From positions 1 through 64,000 of the forward strand of contig CAVSRU010000011.1 in assembly GCA_963730535.1 (NCBI GenBank): a DNA stretch of 64,000 nt, read 5' to 3'. Shown here one piece after another: positions 1-9,184 of the stretch; the stretch's first letter is position 1, and the number at the start of each line of letters is the position of its first letter. Position numbers and translations under genes: made by a program. Origin of the DNA: DASSUW01 sp963730535 (GTDB lineage: Bacteria > Actinomycetota > Thermoleophilia > Solirubrobacterales > Solirubrobacteraceae). The notes below the pieces were generated by a model. The model had not been told where the DNA came from, searched no databases, and worked only from the letters and a program-made list of their open reading frames with translations.

Positions 1-1
1 C

Positions 2-115
2 GAGCCGGTCGAGCGCCTCGCGTTCATGTCCCCGACCGAGCAGCTGGCCGCCCTGCCCGGACAGCGGTGGCGAGGCGCGCCGGGCAGCCGAGGGCGACGC
101 TCGGGTCACGACTAA
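2..115 (+). CDS. 3' end of an unidentified gene (partial)
   Basis: An open frame enters from the left edge and stops at TAA (113-115). It encodes 37 residues that begin with EPVERLAFMSPTEQLAALPG and end in an Arg/Gly-rich tail. I do not recognise the family. The first part looks like a folded protein (helix-like, hydrophobic spacing), the tail does not. It lies 72 bases before the LAL regulator on the same strand. It may be the end of a real gene or a chance frame. Confidence 0.35.
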   Translation, partial: EPVERLAFMSPTEQLAALPGQRWRGAPGSRGRRSGHD

Positions 116-187
116 GGATTCAAGGATGCGAACGCGCGGCAGCGGCGCGAGGATCCAGCGGAGAGCTAGGTGATCGCCCAGGAGACG

Positions 188-2833
188 ATGTCGACAGACG
201 TTTCGGTCGCTCGCGGTCTGCTCGACCGAGAAGACCTCCTCGAGAGGCTGGATCGCGCCGTGGCCAAACGCGTGACGATCATCGCGGCGCCGCCGGGGAG
301 CGGGAAGACTTCGTTGTTGCGGGCATGGGCCGAGCGCGCGGCCGGCGTTCGTCGCGTCGCGTTCGTGTCCGTGGAGCGCGACCAGCCGTTTTGGGGCAGC
401 GTCCTGGATGCGATCCGTCGCCCGGCGCGCTCGGTCGATCCTGAGACAGACCCTGCTGCGAGCGCTGCGCTCGACGGCGACGAGCTGGTCGGCCGAATCG
501 TGGCGGAGGTCGCCGAGCAGATCGAACCCCTGGTGCTGATCATCGACGATCTCCACGAGCTCAGCTCAGCTGACGCCGTTACGCAGCTCGAGCGCTTCCT
601 CGCGACACTGCCGAGCTCGGCCAGGGTGGTGCTCTCGTCTCGGCGGGATCCGCCGATCAGGCTGCACCGGCTCAGACTTGCCGACGACGTCGCCGAGATC
701 CGAGCCGCCGATCTGCGGTTCACCGAACGCGAGACCCGCGACCTGCTCGGGATGTCGGACATCCACTTGTCCGACGCCGAAGCGCTCGCGTTGAACCGGC
801 GCACGGAAGGATGGGCGGCCGGCCTGCGTCTGGCGGTGATCTCGCTCAGCGGTCATCCGGATCCAGAGCGTTTCGTGGCTGAGTTCTCCGGCACCGACAG
901 GGCGATCGGCGAGTACCTGATGGCCGAGATGCTCGAACGTCAGCCGAGCGACGTTCAGCGCATGCTCTTGCGGACCTCGCTCGTCGACCGCCTGAACGGT
1001 GAGCTCGCCGACCTGCTGGCAGGCCGCTCAGGCTCGGAGCAGATGCTGCTGGAACTGGAGGACGCCAACGCGTTCGTCGTGTCCCTCGACGCTCAGCACA
1101 CATGGTTTCGCTACCACCAGCTTCTGGCGGACTTCCTGCGTCTGGAGCTTCGCCGGACGATGGGCGATGAGGTTGGAGACCTTCATCGCCGGGCCGCGCG
1201 ATGGTTTGCCGACATCGGGGACGTCGTGGCGGCCGTGCGACACACGCTCGCGGCCGGCGACTGGCCTGATGCCGCCCGGCTGGTCGCAGACCACTCGTTC
1301 AGCTGGGTGCTCGACGGGGAAGCGGGAACGATCGACGCGGTGCTCGAGGCGTTTCCCGAGCGCGCAGCAGCCGATCATCCCGACCTCGCGCTGGCTCACG
1401 CGGCGAGTGAGCTGAACCACGGGCGGTTGGAGGCGGTGATCGCCCAGCTGGCGCTGGCCGAGTCCCACGTCCAGAGCGCTCCACCGGCTCAGCGTCGGCG
1501 CCTCACGGTGGCCATCGCCTCTCTGCGCTTGGCGCTGGCGCGGCGCAGCGGCCAGTTCACAGAGGTCATCGAGCAGGTGAAGCTGCTCGATGCTTCGATC
1601 TCGAACGGATCGAGCGGAGCGATCGCGATGCGCAGTGAGCTGCGAGCGGTCGCGCTGCTGAATCTCGGGATCGTCGAGACGTGGTCTCGGCGATTCGACG
1701 ATGCCGAGCGGCACCTTTCCGAGGGCGCCGCACTCGCCCAGGCGATCGGCCGGCCCTACCTCGAGGTTGCGTGCCGGGCTCACCAAATCTTCCCGACAAC
1801 GCTTGTCTCGCTCGCGAGCGCGCGCGAACGGGGACGTCAGGCGGTCGCCCTTGCCGAACGCTATGGCTTGGGCGACCGGCCGATACTCGCGCCCGCGCTT
1901 GGGGCGGTTGCCTTCTGGGCGATCTGGATGGGAGAGCTCGACGAAGGAGAGAGCGCGCTCCGCCGCGGCTGGGAGGTCGCCGAGCCACGAATTGACCCGG
2001 CCGCCGCGGTGCTGCTTCACATGGTGAAGGGCCAGTTGCACGCCGCTCGCGGGCAGCACCAAGCGGCGCTCGAAGCATTCGCTGCGGCAGCGCAAGCGCA
2101 GTCGCTACTCACAGGTGTGCACGCTTTCGCGACGCCGGTCGTCGGATGGCTCGCCGCGACGCAGGCTCGGCTCGGGATGCCGGAGGAGGCGCGCGAGACG
2201 CTCACCGGATTCTCCGCCGAACCCGGTCGGATGGGTTTCATTCACAACGCGCGTGCGGTGATCTGCATGGCGGAGGGAGACCCCGCCGCCGCGTTGGACG
2301 CGGTCCGGGAAGTTCGGGCCAACACGCCCGCGGCCGGCCCGCCCTTCACGCTCGTCGAAGCGCATCTACTCGCGGGCATCGCGCACCTCTCCCTGGACGA
2401 TCGAGACGCCGCCGCTGCGGCCGCCGAGGCGGCGCTCGCAGCGGCCGAGCCGGACCGGCTGATCTTCCCGTTCGCGCTGACCGAAGCCGCGGAGCTCCTC
2501 GACGCGCTCCCGCGTCATGAAACGGCCCACGGCGCCCTCCTCACGGACATCGTCGACGTGCTGCAGGGCACGTGGGCCCCGAGCACCGCCGGCCAGCCGC
2601 TGGCGCAGCCGGAGGCGCTCAGCCCAAGCGAGCTGCGCGTCCTGCGCTACCTGCCGACCAACATGACGCGGCCCGAGATCGCGCGCGAGCTCTACGTCTC
2701 CATCAACACGGTCAACACGCACATCCGCAACATCTACTCCAAGCTCGGTGCGCGCGGTCGCTCATCCGCCGTTCAACGTGCGCGGGACCTGCGGCTCCTC
2801 TCGACCGGCGGCTCGCGAAGATCACCGCGGTAG
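188..2833 (+). CDS. LuxR-family (LAL/MalT-type) ATP-dependent transcriptional regulator
   Basis: Large cytoplasmic transcription factor of about 881 residues, the usual size for LAL regulators. An N-terminal STAND-type NTPase has a Walker A motif (PPGSGKT, about residues 35-41) and a Walker B-like LVLIIDDLHEL. A long alpha-helical TPR-like middle follows, then a C-terminal LuxR helix-turn-helix (LSPSELRVLRYL ... TRPEIARELYVSINTVNTHI). MalT-type proteins use ATP and an inducer to activate promoters. I prefer ATG 188 because AGGAG lies at 180-184; a GTG at 170 is also in frame. It is followed by genes that share a palindrome (2848, 3143, 6018), so it is the obvious candidate activator of the adjacent molybdenum hydroxylase and esterase/exporter units. 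Ligand unknown. Confidence 0.9.
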   Translation: MSTDVSVARGLLDREDLLERLDRAVAKRVTIIAAPPGSGKTSLLRAWAERAAGVRRVAFVSVERDQPFWGSVLDAIRRPARSVDPETDPAASAALDGDELVGRIVAEVAEQIEPLVLIIDDLHELSSADAVTQLERFLATLPSSARVVLSSRRDPPIRLHRLRLADDVAEIRAADLRFTERETRDLLGMSDIHLSDAEALALNRRTEGWAAGLRLAVISLSGHPDPERFVAEFSGTDRAIGEYLMAEMLERQPSDVQRMLLRTSLVDRLNGELADLLAGRSGSEQMLLELEDANAFVVSLDAQHTWFRYHQLLADFLRLELRRTMGDEVGDLHRRAARWFADIGDVVAAVRHTLAAGDWPDAARLVADHSFSWVLDGEAGTIDAVLEAFPERAAADHPDLALAHAASELNHGRLEAVIAQLALAESHVQSAPPAQRRRLTVAIASLRLALARRSGQFTEVIEQVKLLDASISNGSSGAIAMRSELRAVALLNLGIVETWSRRFDDAERHLSEGAALAQAIGRPYLEVACRAHQIFPTTLVSLASARERGRQAVALAERYGLGDRPILAPALGAVAFWAIWMGELDEGESALRRGWEVAEPRIDPAAAVLLHMVKGQLHAARGQHQAALEAFAAAAQAQSLLTGVHAFATPVVGWLAATQARLGMPEEARETLTGFSAEPGRMGFIHNARAVICMAEGDPAAALDAVREVRANTPAAGPPFTLVEAHLLAGIAHLSLDDRDAAAAAAEAALAAAEPDRLIFPFALTEAAELLDALPRHETAHGALLTDIVDVLQGTWAPSTAGQPLAQPEALSPSELRVLRYLPTNMTRPEIARELYVSINTVNTHIRNIYSKLGARGRSSAVQRARDLRLLSTGGSRRSPR

Positions 2834-2847
2834 CGCCGGTGCGCGTG

Positions 2848-2866
2848 ATCACCGGATTCCGGCGTC
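2848..2866 (+). promoter_or_regulatory. Palindromic element copy A (ATCACC-N7-GGCGTC)
   Basis: ATCACC, seven bases, then GGCGTC, followed by CTCAC five bases later. The same arrangement recurs at 3143 and 6018. It ends 34 bases before the GTG of the small gene at 2901. The right half-site is the poorest of the three. Proposed operator of the LAL regulator; inference. Confidence 0.5.
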
Positions 2867-2900
2867 GCGCGCTCACTGGATCGGGCTGCAGGATGGTCGC

Positions 2901-3134
2901 GTGGTATCGCCACTGGGCTTGTACGCGATCCGGATCCGGGGCCGGCTCGGAGCGACCGCCCTCTCCGCCTTTCCCTCAATGGTCTCTGAGCTGAAGGGCA
3001 GCGAGACCGAACTCACCGGTCTGCTCGAAGACCGCGCCGCGCTGTTCGGCGTGCTCGCGCAGATCGAGGCGCTCGGTCTCGACCTGCTCGAAGTCCGGCG
3101 GGTCGACCGCTCACCGGATGGCCTGTGGGGTTGA
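2901..3134 (+). CDS. Small conserved-looking hypothetical protein
   Basis: A 77-residue protein. The chosen GTG has AGGA seven bases upstream. The sequence GLYAIRIRGRLGATALSAFP near the N-terminus, with LLEDRAALFGVLAQIEALGL further on, has the alternating strand-turn-strand and amphipathic-helix look of a compact alpha/beta fold. From memory, similar small proteins (IRVRG..., DQAALHGVLAQIEALGLELLEVRR) occur in many actinobacteria without an assigned function. It sits between the LAL regulator and the molybdenum hydroxylase and has copy A of the shared palindrome upstream, so it may be co-regulated with them. No signal peptide or membrane segment. Confidence 0.65.
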   Translation: MVSPLGLYAIRIRGRLGATALSAFPSMVSELKGSETELTGLLEDRAALFGVLAQIEALGLDLLEVRRVDRSPDGLWG

Positions 3135-3142
3135 GCGCGGGA

Positions 3143-3161
3143 ATCACCAGCATCCGGTGAT
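3143..3161 (+). promoter_or_regulatory. Palindromic element copy B (ATCACC-N7-GGTGAT)
   Basis: Perfect half-sites ATCACC and GGTGAT separated by seven bases, then CTCACCCG five bases later. It ends 35 bases before the ATG at 3197 of the molybdenum hydroxylase. This is the most symmetrical of the three copies (2848, 3143, 6018). No TTG-type -35 box is visible between it and the gene, which fits an activator-dependent promoter. Confidence 0.55.
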
Positions 3162-3196
3162 GACCGCTCACCCGGAGCGCGGAGATCGTGCGGGCC

Positions 3197-5795
3197 ATGA
3201 AGCTGGTTGTGAACGGCGCCGACGTCGAGGTCGACGACCGGCACGCGAAGACCCCGTTGTTGTGGGTGCTCCGGGACGTCGTCGGCCTTGAGGGCACGAA
3301 GTTCGGCTGCGGCGCGGGCTTCTGCGCGGCCTGCACCGTGCTGGTCGACGGGCGCAACACGAAGTCGTGTCAGACCCGGACCGAGCAGGCGGTCGGCAAG
3401 GCCGTCACGACAGTCGAGGGGGCGTCAGGCCCCGTTGTCAACGCGGTGCGCGACGCCTGGCACCGCCGGAATGTCGTGCAGTGCGGGTATTGCCAGCCCG
3501 GGCAGACGCTCGCGGCCGTGTCGCTGCTCGAGTCGGACTCTGCCCCGGACGACAACGCGATCGACGCGTGGATGAGCGAGAACCTGTGCCGCTGCGGCAC
3601 CTATCCGCGAATCCGGGACGCCATTCACGAGGCCGCCGGCACGCTCGCCGCAGGCCGTGATCCCGGCCCGCTCGTCGCGCCGCCGGACCCCGAGGTACAG
3701 CGGCTGACGCCGGATGAGCTGGCGGACCCGGTCCATCCCTACGTCCGGATCCACGAGGACGGGACGATCGTCGCGTATTCGAGCCAGATCGAGATGGGCC
3801 AGGGAATCCACACGGGCCTGGCGACGATCGTCGCCGAGGAGTTGGACGCGGACTTCGATTCGGTCCGGGTGGTCAATGCCGCCAACGGCGGCGGTCCGCC
3901 GCGCGATGTGTACGGGAATCCCGACACCGGCGGCGCATTGCAGATCACGGGCGCGTCGAACTCGACGAAGGGGTACTGGGCGCGCTACCGCCTGGTGGCG
4001 GCCCGGGCGCGGGCCCGGCTCGCGGCCGCAGCCGCGGAGCTGTGGGACGTGCCCGCCCAGGAGCTCGAGTTCGACCGCGGTGTGGTGCGCCACACGAGCG
4101 GCAAGGAGGCGAGGTTTGCGCAGCTCGCGGCGCGCGCGGAGCAGCTCCCGGTTCCCGACGGCGTGCAGCCGAAGGACCGGGCGGACTACAGGCTGATCGG
4201 GGGCGAGGGACGGCTGCGCGTCGACGCCGTGCCGAAGATCCTCGGTACGACTCGCTTCACGATCGACGTGAGCGTGCCCGGCATGCTGACCGCGGTCGTG
4301 CTCCACCCGCCGCGATTCGGCGCGAAGGTCGCGTGGGTCGACGCTCAGGCGGCGCTGGCCGAGCCTGGGGTCACCGCGGTTGTGCCGATCGATGAGGGCG
4401 TCGCGGTGGTCGGCGAGACGGTCGTGGATGCACAGCGCGGGGTGCGCGCGCTGACCGTCGAGTGGGACGACACCGTCGCCGAGCGGCGCAGCTCCGCCGA
4501 GCTGCTGGCCGAGCACGTCCGCTTGTTGGAATCGCGCGAGGGGGCAGTGGTCGCCCGCGACGAGGGCAACGCCGAAGTGGTGCTCGCTGACGCGCCGACT
4601 GTCGTCGACGGGATGTACACGCTGCCATACCTGGCCCACGCCGCGATGGAGCCGAACAACGCGGCGTGCCGGATGCGCGCGGACGGCGTGCTCGACGTAT
4701 GGGCGAGCACCGAATCGCCCGAGTACACACGGATGTCGGCGTCGGGGGCGGCCGGCATCGACATCGACCGTGTCGAGGTTCACGTCACCTTCGCGGGCGG
4801 ATCGTTCGGGTTGCACTCGAGCTCCGAGCACGACCCCACGGCCGAGGCCGTGCAGGTCGCACGGGCGCTCGACTGGAAGCATCCGATCAAGGTCCAGTCG
4901 CTCCGCGAGGAGGACTTCAAGAGCGGCCACTACCGCGCGATGGCCGTGCACCGCGTGCGGGCCGCGGCGGACACCGACGGCCGGCTGACCGCCGTTCACC
5001 AGCAGATCGTCGCCGAGCCGACGTCGGTGAACCTGCCGTTCGTGCGCGACGTGATGTTCACCAACGGCGTCGACTTCTTCACGACGACCGGCGCCGCCGA
5101 CCCGCCGTACGCGTTCGCGAACTTCAAGCTCGAGTCGACGAACTTCGAGTCCGGCGTCCCGACGATGGTGTGGCGTTCGGTCGGCAACTCGCACACCGAG
5201 TTCGCTCGCGAGTCGGCGATCGACGAGCTCGCGATCGCGGCCGGCCGCGACCCCGTCGACCTTCGCCGAGAGCTGCTGGCGGACAACCCGCGCACGCTGC
5301 GCGCGCTCGAGCTCGCGGCCGAGATCGCCGGCTGGGACACGCCGGCACCGGAAGGTCGCGCGCGCGGGATCACGTGCTCCAGCTTCCTCAGCCACAGCGC
5401 CAACGTGACCGAGATCTCGCTCGATGCCCGCGGGCGCGTCCACGTCGATCGGATCGTGTTCGTCGCTCGACTGCGGCATCACCATCAACCCGGACCTGGT
5501 CCGCGCGCAGGTCGAAGGCGGGCTCCTGTTCGGGCTGAGCGCCGCGGCCTGGGGTGAGGTCGTGCTCGGCGACGGCGGCGAGATCGTCACCCAGAACTTC
5601 GACCGCTACCCGATCGCGCGCATGCGGTCCGTGCCGCAGTTCGAGATCCACCTGATCGAGTCGACCGAGAAGCCGACCGGCGTCGGGGAGGTCTCCGTCC
5701 CCTCGGTCGCCCCGGCCCTGGCGAACGCCATCGCAGCGCTCACCGGCACCCGGATCCGCGAGCTCCCCTTCTCCAAGACCATCAAGATCGCCTGA
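3197..5795 (+). CDS. Molybdenum hydroxylase, fused iron-sulfur and molybdopterin subunits (one frameshift)
   Basis: Xanthine dehydrogenase/isoquinoline oxidoreductase-type enzyme with both subunits in one chain of about 865 residues once a frameshift is repaired. Residues 1-155 carry two [2Fe-2S] sites: the ferredoxin-like CGAGFCAAC with a later Cys, and CGYC ... CRCGTY. The molybdopterin-binding part follows, with QIEMGQGIHTGLA and, near the C-terminus, GVGE, whose Glu is the usual catalytic base. After VHVDRIVFVA an extra base near 5468 shifts the frame; similarity resumes as DCGITINPDLVRAQVEGG and runs to 5795. There is no Tat signal, so a cytoplasmic location is likely. Substrate cannot be predicted. 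The CDGSH gene follows 11 bases downstream, and copy B of the palindrome precedes it. A GTG at 3188 is an alternative start. Confidence 0.85.
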
Positions 5796-5806
5796 AAGAG
5801 GTGCGC

Positions 5807-6004
5807 ATGCCGGACGTCACCATCACCCCGAGCGAAGACGGCCCCTACATCGTCTCCGGCCCGGCGGTTCTGACCGCTCCTGACGGGCGAGTGATCGAGC
5901 ACCCCGACCCGATGTCGATCTGCCGCTGCGGCGGCTCATCGAACAAGCCGTTCTGCGACGGGACTCACGCCACGATCGACTTCGACGGCACCCTCGCGAA
6001 CTGA
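5807..6004 (+). CDS. CDGSH iron-sulfur domain protein
   Basis: A 65-residue mitoNEET-type protein. The signature CRCGGSSNKPFCDGTH provides three Cys and one His to bind a [2Fe-2S] cluster. The ATG at 5807 has AAGAGG just upstream, and the gene starts 11 bases after the stop of the molybdenum hydroxylase, so the two are probably co-transcribed. A role in electron transfer to, or cluster maturation of, the neighbour is plausible but unproven. Length is normal for single-domain bacterial members. Confidence 0.88.
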   Translation: MPDVTITPSEDGPYIVSGPAVLTAPDGRVIEHPDPMSICRCGGSSNKPFCDGTHATIDFDGTLAN

Positions 6005-6017
6005 TCGCGACGACGCG

Positions 6018-6036
6018 ATCACCGGGATCCGGCGAT
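6018..6036 (+). promoter_or_regulatory. Palindromic element copy C (ATCACC-N7-GGCGAT)
   Basis: ATCACC, seven bases, GGCGAT, then CTCACCCG six bases later. It ends 36 bases before the ATG of the esterase at 6073, matching copies A and B. A TTACGT box lies eight bases before the ATG, but the -35 position reads TCCCCC rather than TTGNNN, as expected for a promoter that needs an activator. Confidence 0.55.
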
Positions 6037-6072
6037 GTCCCCCTCACCCGCCCCCGACTTACGTTGCAGTGC

Positions 6073-6984
6073 ATGAGCCAGGAACAGAAAGCAGCAGTCG
6101 AGGCGATCCTCCGCGCGGTGCCTCTCGACGCGACCGGCGACCTCGAGGTGCAGCGTCCGTTGTTCGAGGAGTTCATGCGCCAAGTGCCGCTCTCCGACGA
6201 CGTCACGCTCACAGAAGGGACGCTGAACGGTGTTTCGATCCTCGAGGTCGCGCCACCGGAAGCCGACGACGACGCGAGGATCCTGTTCTTCCACGGCGGT
6301 GTGTTCGCGTTGGGATCCGCGCGAGCCAGCGCCCCGCTCGCGGCGCTCCTGGGGCGCCAAGCTCGCGCCACCGTGGTCTCGGTCGACTACCGGCTTGCGC
6401 CCGAGCAGCCGTATCCCGCGGCCCCCGACGACGCCCTCGCCGCCTATCGCGGCCTGCTCGAAAGCGGTGTCGCGCCCACCGGCATCGCGCTGTTCGGCGA
6501 GTCGGCGGGCGGTGCGCTTGCGCTCGGGACTCTCGTCGCAGCCCGCGACGCCGGCGTGCCCCAGCCCGCGGCGGCAGTCCTGTACTCGCCCTGGGTCGAC
6601 CTGACGATGTCCGGGGGCAGCATGCTGTCAAAGGCCGGCCTTGATCTCGCGCTCGCGCGCGACGGGCTGCAGCTCCGCGTCGCCGACTACGCCGGCGCCG
6701 CCGACGCCGCGTCCGGGGCCATGAGCCCGCTGTTCGCCGATCTGCGCGGGATCGCGCCGCTGCTGATCCAGGTTGGGTCGTACGAGGTCCTGTTGGACGA
6801 CGCGACGCGCTTGGCCGCCGCCGCTGCTGCCGCCGACGTCGACGTGCAGCTCGACGTGACCTCAGGCGTCCAGCACGTCTTCCAGGCGTACTCGGGCTTG
6901 CTCGACGAGAGCGACGCCGCGGTCGCTCGCACGGCCGCCTTTCTGCAGGCACACCTCGTCGTCTCCGACAGACAAGCGACCTAA
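6073..6984 (+). CDS. Alpha/beta hydrolase (hormone-sensitive lipase-like esterase)
   Basis: A 303-residue esterase of the HSL/acetyl-hydrolase family. HGGVF (about residue 75) forms the oxyanion hole, GESAGG carries the nucleophile Ser, and a C-terminal QHVFQ carries the His; the acid is probably the Asp in EVLLDDATRL. Substrates of this family are short-chain esters or lactones. No ribosome-binding site is visible at ATG 6073, and TTACGT ends eight bases upstream, suggesting a leaderless mRNA. The MFS exporter starts four bases after the stop, so the pair probably forms one unit controlled by palindrome C. Confidence 0.85.
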   Translation: MSQEQKAAVEAILRAVPLDATGDLEVQRPLFEEFMRQVPLSDDVTLTEGTLNGVSILEVAPPEADDDARILFFHGGVFALGSARASAPLAALLGRQARATVVSVDYRLAPEQPYPAAPDDALAAYRGLLESGVAPTGIALFGESAGGALALGTLVAARDAGVPQPAAAVLYSPWVDLTMSGGSMLSKAGLDLALARDGLQLRVADYAGAADAASGAMSPLFADLRGIAPLLIQVGSYEVLLDDATRLAAAAAAADVDVQLDVTSGVQHVFQAYSGLLDESDAAVARTAAFLQAHLVVSDRQAT

Positions 6985-6988
6985 CTCG

Positions 6989-8458
6989 ATGCCACCGCCT
7001 TCCTCATACGAGCGCCGATGGCTGATCCTCGCGCTGATAGCCACCGCGCAGCTGATGATCGTGCTGGACCTGACGATCGTGAACATTGCGCTGCCCAGCG
7101 CCCAGCAGGACCTTGGCTTCTCCAACGACGACAGGCAGTGGATCATCACCTCCTACGCGCTGGCCTTCGGCTCGCTGCTGCTGCTCGGCGGCAAGCTCGG
7201 CGACCTGTTCGGGCGCAAGTGGGCCTTCACCGGCGGCCTGGTCGGCTTCGCCGTCGCCTCCGCGGTGGGCGGCGCCGCCGAGTCGTTTGGCGTACTCGTC
7301 AGCGCGCGCGCGGCGCAGGGTGTCTTCGCCGCGCTGCTCGCTCCGTCAGCGCTCGCGCTGCTCGCCATCACGTTCAGCGATCCCGACGAGCGCGGCAAGG
7401 CGTTCGGCATCTACGGCGCGGTCGCCGGCGGCGGCTCAGCGGTCGGTCTGCTCCTCGGCGGAATCCTCACCGAGTGGCTGAACTGGCGCTGGTGCCTGTA
7501 CGTGAATCTGCTGATCGCCGTGCCCACGGCGATCGGCGCGCTGCGACTGATCGAGAACGTCGCGCCGTCTGCCCGGGAGCCGCTCGACCTGGTAGGCACC
7601 ACGCTGGCGACCGCGGGGCTGTTCGCGCTCGTCTACGGCTTCTCGAACTCCGAGTCGCACTCCTGGGGGCACCCGGTGACCATCATCGCGCTGGCGCTCG
7701 CCGTGGTGCTGCTCTCCGCGTTCGTGATCGTCGAGTCGCGCGTGGAGCACCCGCTGCTGCCGCTGCGAGTGATCGCCGACCGAGTGCGCGGAGGCTCCTT
7801 CCTGGCGCTCGGGATCTCGGGCATCGCCCTGTTCGCGGTGTTCCTGTTCCTGACCTACTACCTGCAGCTGACCAAGGGCTTCTCGCCGATCGAGACCGGC
7901 CTTGCGTACCTCCCGATGACGGCGGCGATCGTCATCAGCGCGACGCTGGCGACCAACAACTTCCTCGCCAAGACCGGGCCCCGGCCGCTGCTCGTGCTCG
8001 GCATGACGCTCGGCGCGCTGGCGATGGTGTGGTTCGCGCAGCTCGACACCACGTCGAGCTACGCCGGCCGCGTGCTGCCCGGCCTCGTCGTGCTCGGGGT
8101 CGGGATGGGCAACATCTTCGCGACGGGGATCTCCACAGCGACCTACGGTGTCGCGCCCACGGACGCCGGCGTCGCCTCCGCGATGGTGAACACGGCGCAG
8201 CAGGTCGGCGGCTCGATCGGCACGGCGTTGCTGAGCTCCATCTTCGCGAGCGCGGTGAGCTCGTTCGCGGAGGGCAAGCCGCCGAGCCAGCAGGTCGCCA
8301 CCGACGCCGCGATGCACGGCTACAGGGTCGCGTTCTGGGTAGCGGCGGGCGTGTTCGCCTTCGGCGCGGTCGTGGTCGGCTTGCTGATGCACTCGATCAA
8401 GATCGAGGCGGACGCGCCGGCCGGGCCCCCGAGCGAGCCCCAGCTAGCCCGCTCGTGA
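6989..8458 (+). CDS. MFS drug:H+ antiporter, DHA2 (EmrB/QacA) type
   Basis: A 489-residue inner-membrane transporter with about 14 hydrophobic segments, as expected for DHA2 exporters. LDLTIVNIALPSAQQDL in the first helix is the family's motif, and GGKLGDLFGRK is the loop 2-3 MFS signature. It should export hydrophobic compounds in exchange for protons. It follows the esterase by four bases and is closed by a hairpin terminator. Together with the LAL regulator this resembles a sensing/detoxification unit; substrate unknown. Confidence 0.9.
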   Translation: MPPPSSYERRWLILALIATAQLMIVLDLTIVNIALPSAQQDLGFSNDDRQWIITSYALAFGSLLLLGGKLGDLFGRKWAFTGGLVGFAVASAVGGAAESFGVLVSARAAQGVFAALLAPSALALLAITFSDPDERGKAFGIYGAVAGGGSAVGLLLGGILTEWLNWRWCLYVNLLIAVPTAIGALRLIENVAPSAREPLDLVGTTLATAGLFALVYGFSNSESHSWGHPVTIIALALAVVLLSAFVIVESRVEHPLLPLRVIADRVRGGSFLALGISGIALFAVFLFLTYYLQLTKGFSPIETGLAYLPMTAAIVISATLATNNFLAKTGPRPLLVLGMTLGALAMVWFAQLDTTSSYAGRVLPGLVVLGVGMGNIFATGISTATYGVAPTDAGVASAMVNTAQQVGGSIGTALLSSIFASAVSSFAEGKPPSQQVATDAAMHGYRVAFWVAAGVFAFGAVVVGLLMHSIKIEADAPAGPPSEPQLARS

Positions 8459-8463
8459 TACGA

Positions 8464-8489
8464 GAAAGGCCCGCATTTGCGGGCCTTTC
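8464..8489 (+). terminator. Hairpin terminator after the MFS gene
   Basis: GAAAGGCCCGC (8464-8474) pairs perfectly with GCGGGCCTTTC (8479-8489) around an ATTT loop. It begins five bases after the MFS stop codon. The T-tract is poor, but the 11-bp GC-rich stem ending in CTTTC is typical of terminators in high-GC genomes. Confidence 0.8.
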
Positions 8490-9149
8490 GCTTAGTCGGG
8501 GAGACAGGACACAAATCACGGCGCAGCCGGCATCGAGCGGCTTCGTGTGCGGCGACGTGTGCGGTGTGGCCAATTCGACCTCCCTGGGCGCGACACGGTG
8601 CGAGCCCCAAGCCTGACGTCGTAGATGGATCGCCGGCATAGTCCCCAAGCCGCCGAGGCGGCCGTCGGCCTCGGGGAACGGCACGCTCACGTCGACCAAG
8701 CCGTCAACGCGCCCCCTCGGACCAACGGTTAAAGCCATGCCATGGCCCGGCAGCGACCCTCAACGGCTTGACGGTTCGGCACCCACTGGCAACCCCGCCA
8801 CCGACGGTCACATAGGAGGCTCCCATCCAACCCCAGCATGCCCACGCCTTCCGACAGCTGGTAGCCCTTCGCAGCGGCGACTACGCCGAGCTGTTGATCC
8901 GTGGGGAAGTGGTCATGCGCACGACGACCCGGAGGGCTGGCGCAAGCACATCCGAAGCCAAGCGGTGCGGGGCGCGCGCCTACGTCGATACCGCCACAGA
9001 CAGTCCGGTTGCAGACGGCGAAGTCCTTTGACCACGACTGCCCGGGCTACTGGGCCCCGCCCGACGGCTTCGGGCAGTGAAGCCCGAACCCGAACCCGGC
9101 AAATCCGGTTGTGCCGCGCCGTGATCGGCTCTGTATCCGGCGCCGTCGG
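8490..9149. other. Stretch without a convincing gene; possible decayed fragment
   Basis: About 660 bases without a supported gene. AGGAGG at 8816-8821 precedes a frame reading FRQLVALRSGDYAELLIRGE that has no ATG or GTG at a usable distance. A little downstream another frame reads DDPEGWRKHIRSQAV. Together these look like pieces of one short gene with a frameshift, but I cannot name it. A 7-bp stem (TTCGGGC/GCCCGAA) lies near 9070-9090. GC skew and codon pattern are weaker than in neighbouring genes. Confidence 0.4.
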
Positions 9150-9176
9150 TTGCGGGCCGGGCAGCCGGGCCTACTG
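9150..9176 (+). promoter_or_regulatory. Promoter of the DJ-1/PfpI gene (leaderless type)
   Basis: TTGCGG, 15 bases, CTACTG. The second box ends eight bases before ATG 9185, leaving no room for a ribosome-binding site. It matches the recurrent promoter pattern of this window. Confidence 0.65.
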
Positions 9177-9184
9177 ACCGGGCC

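Noticed and set aside
3425..5590. A minus-strand open frame of about 721 codons
   Set aside because: Complementary to the molybdenum hydroxylase, with low-complexity Arg/Val/His composition and no recognisable motif.
8737..9177. A plus-strand open frame before the DJ-1 gene
   Set aside because: Composition is not protein-like over most of its length, and the well-placed promoter at 9150 lies inside it; only short pieces suggest a decayed gene.
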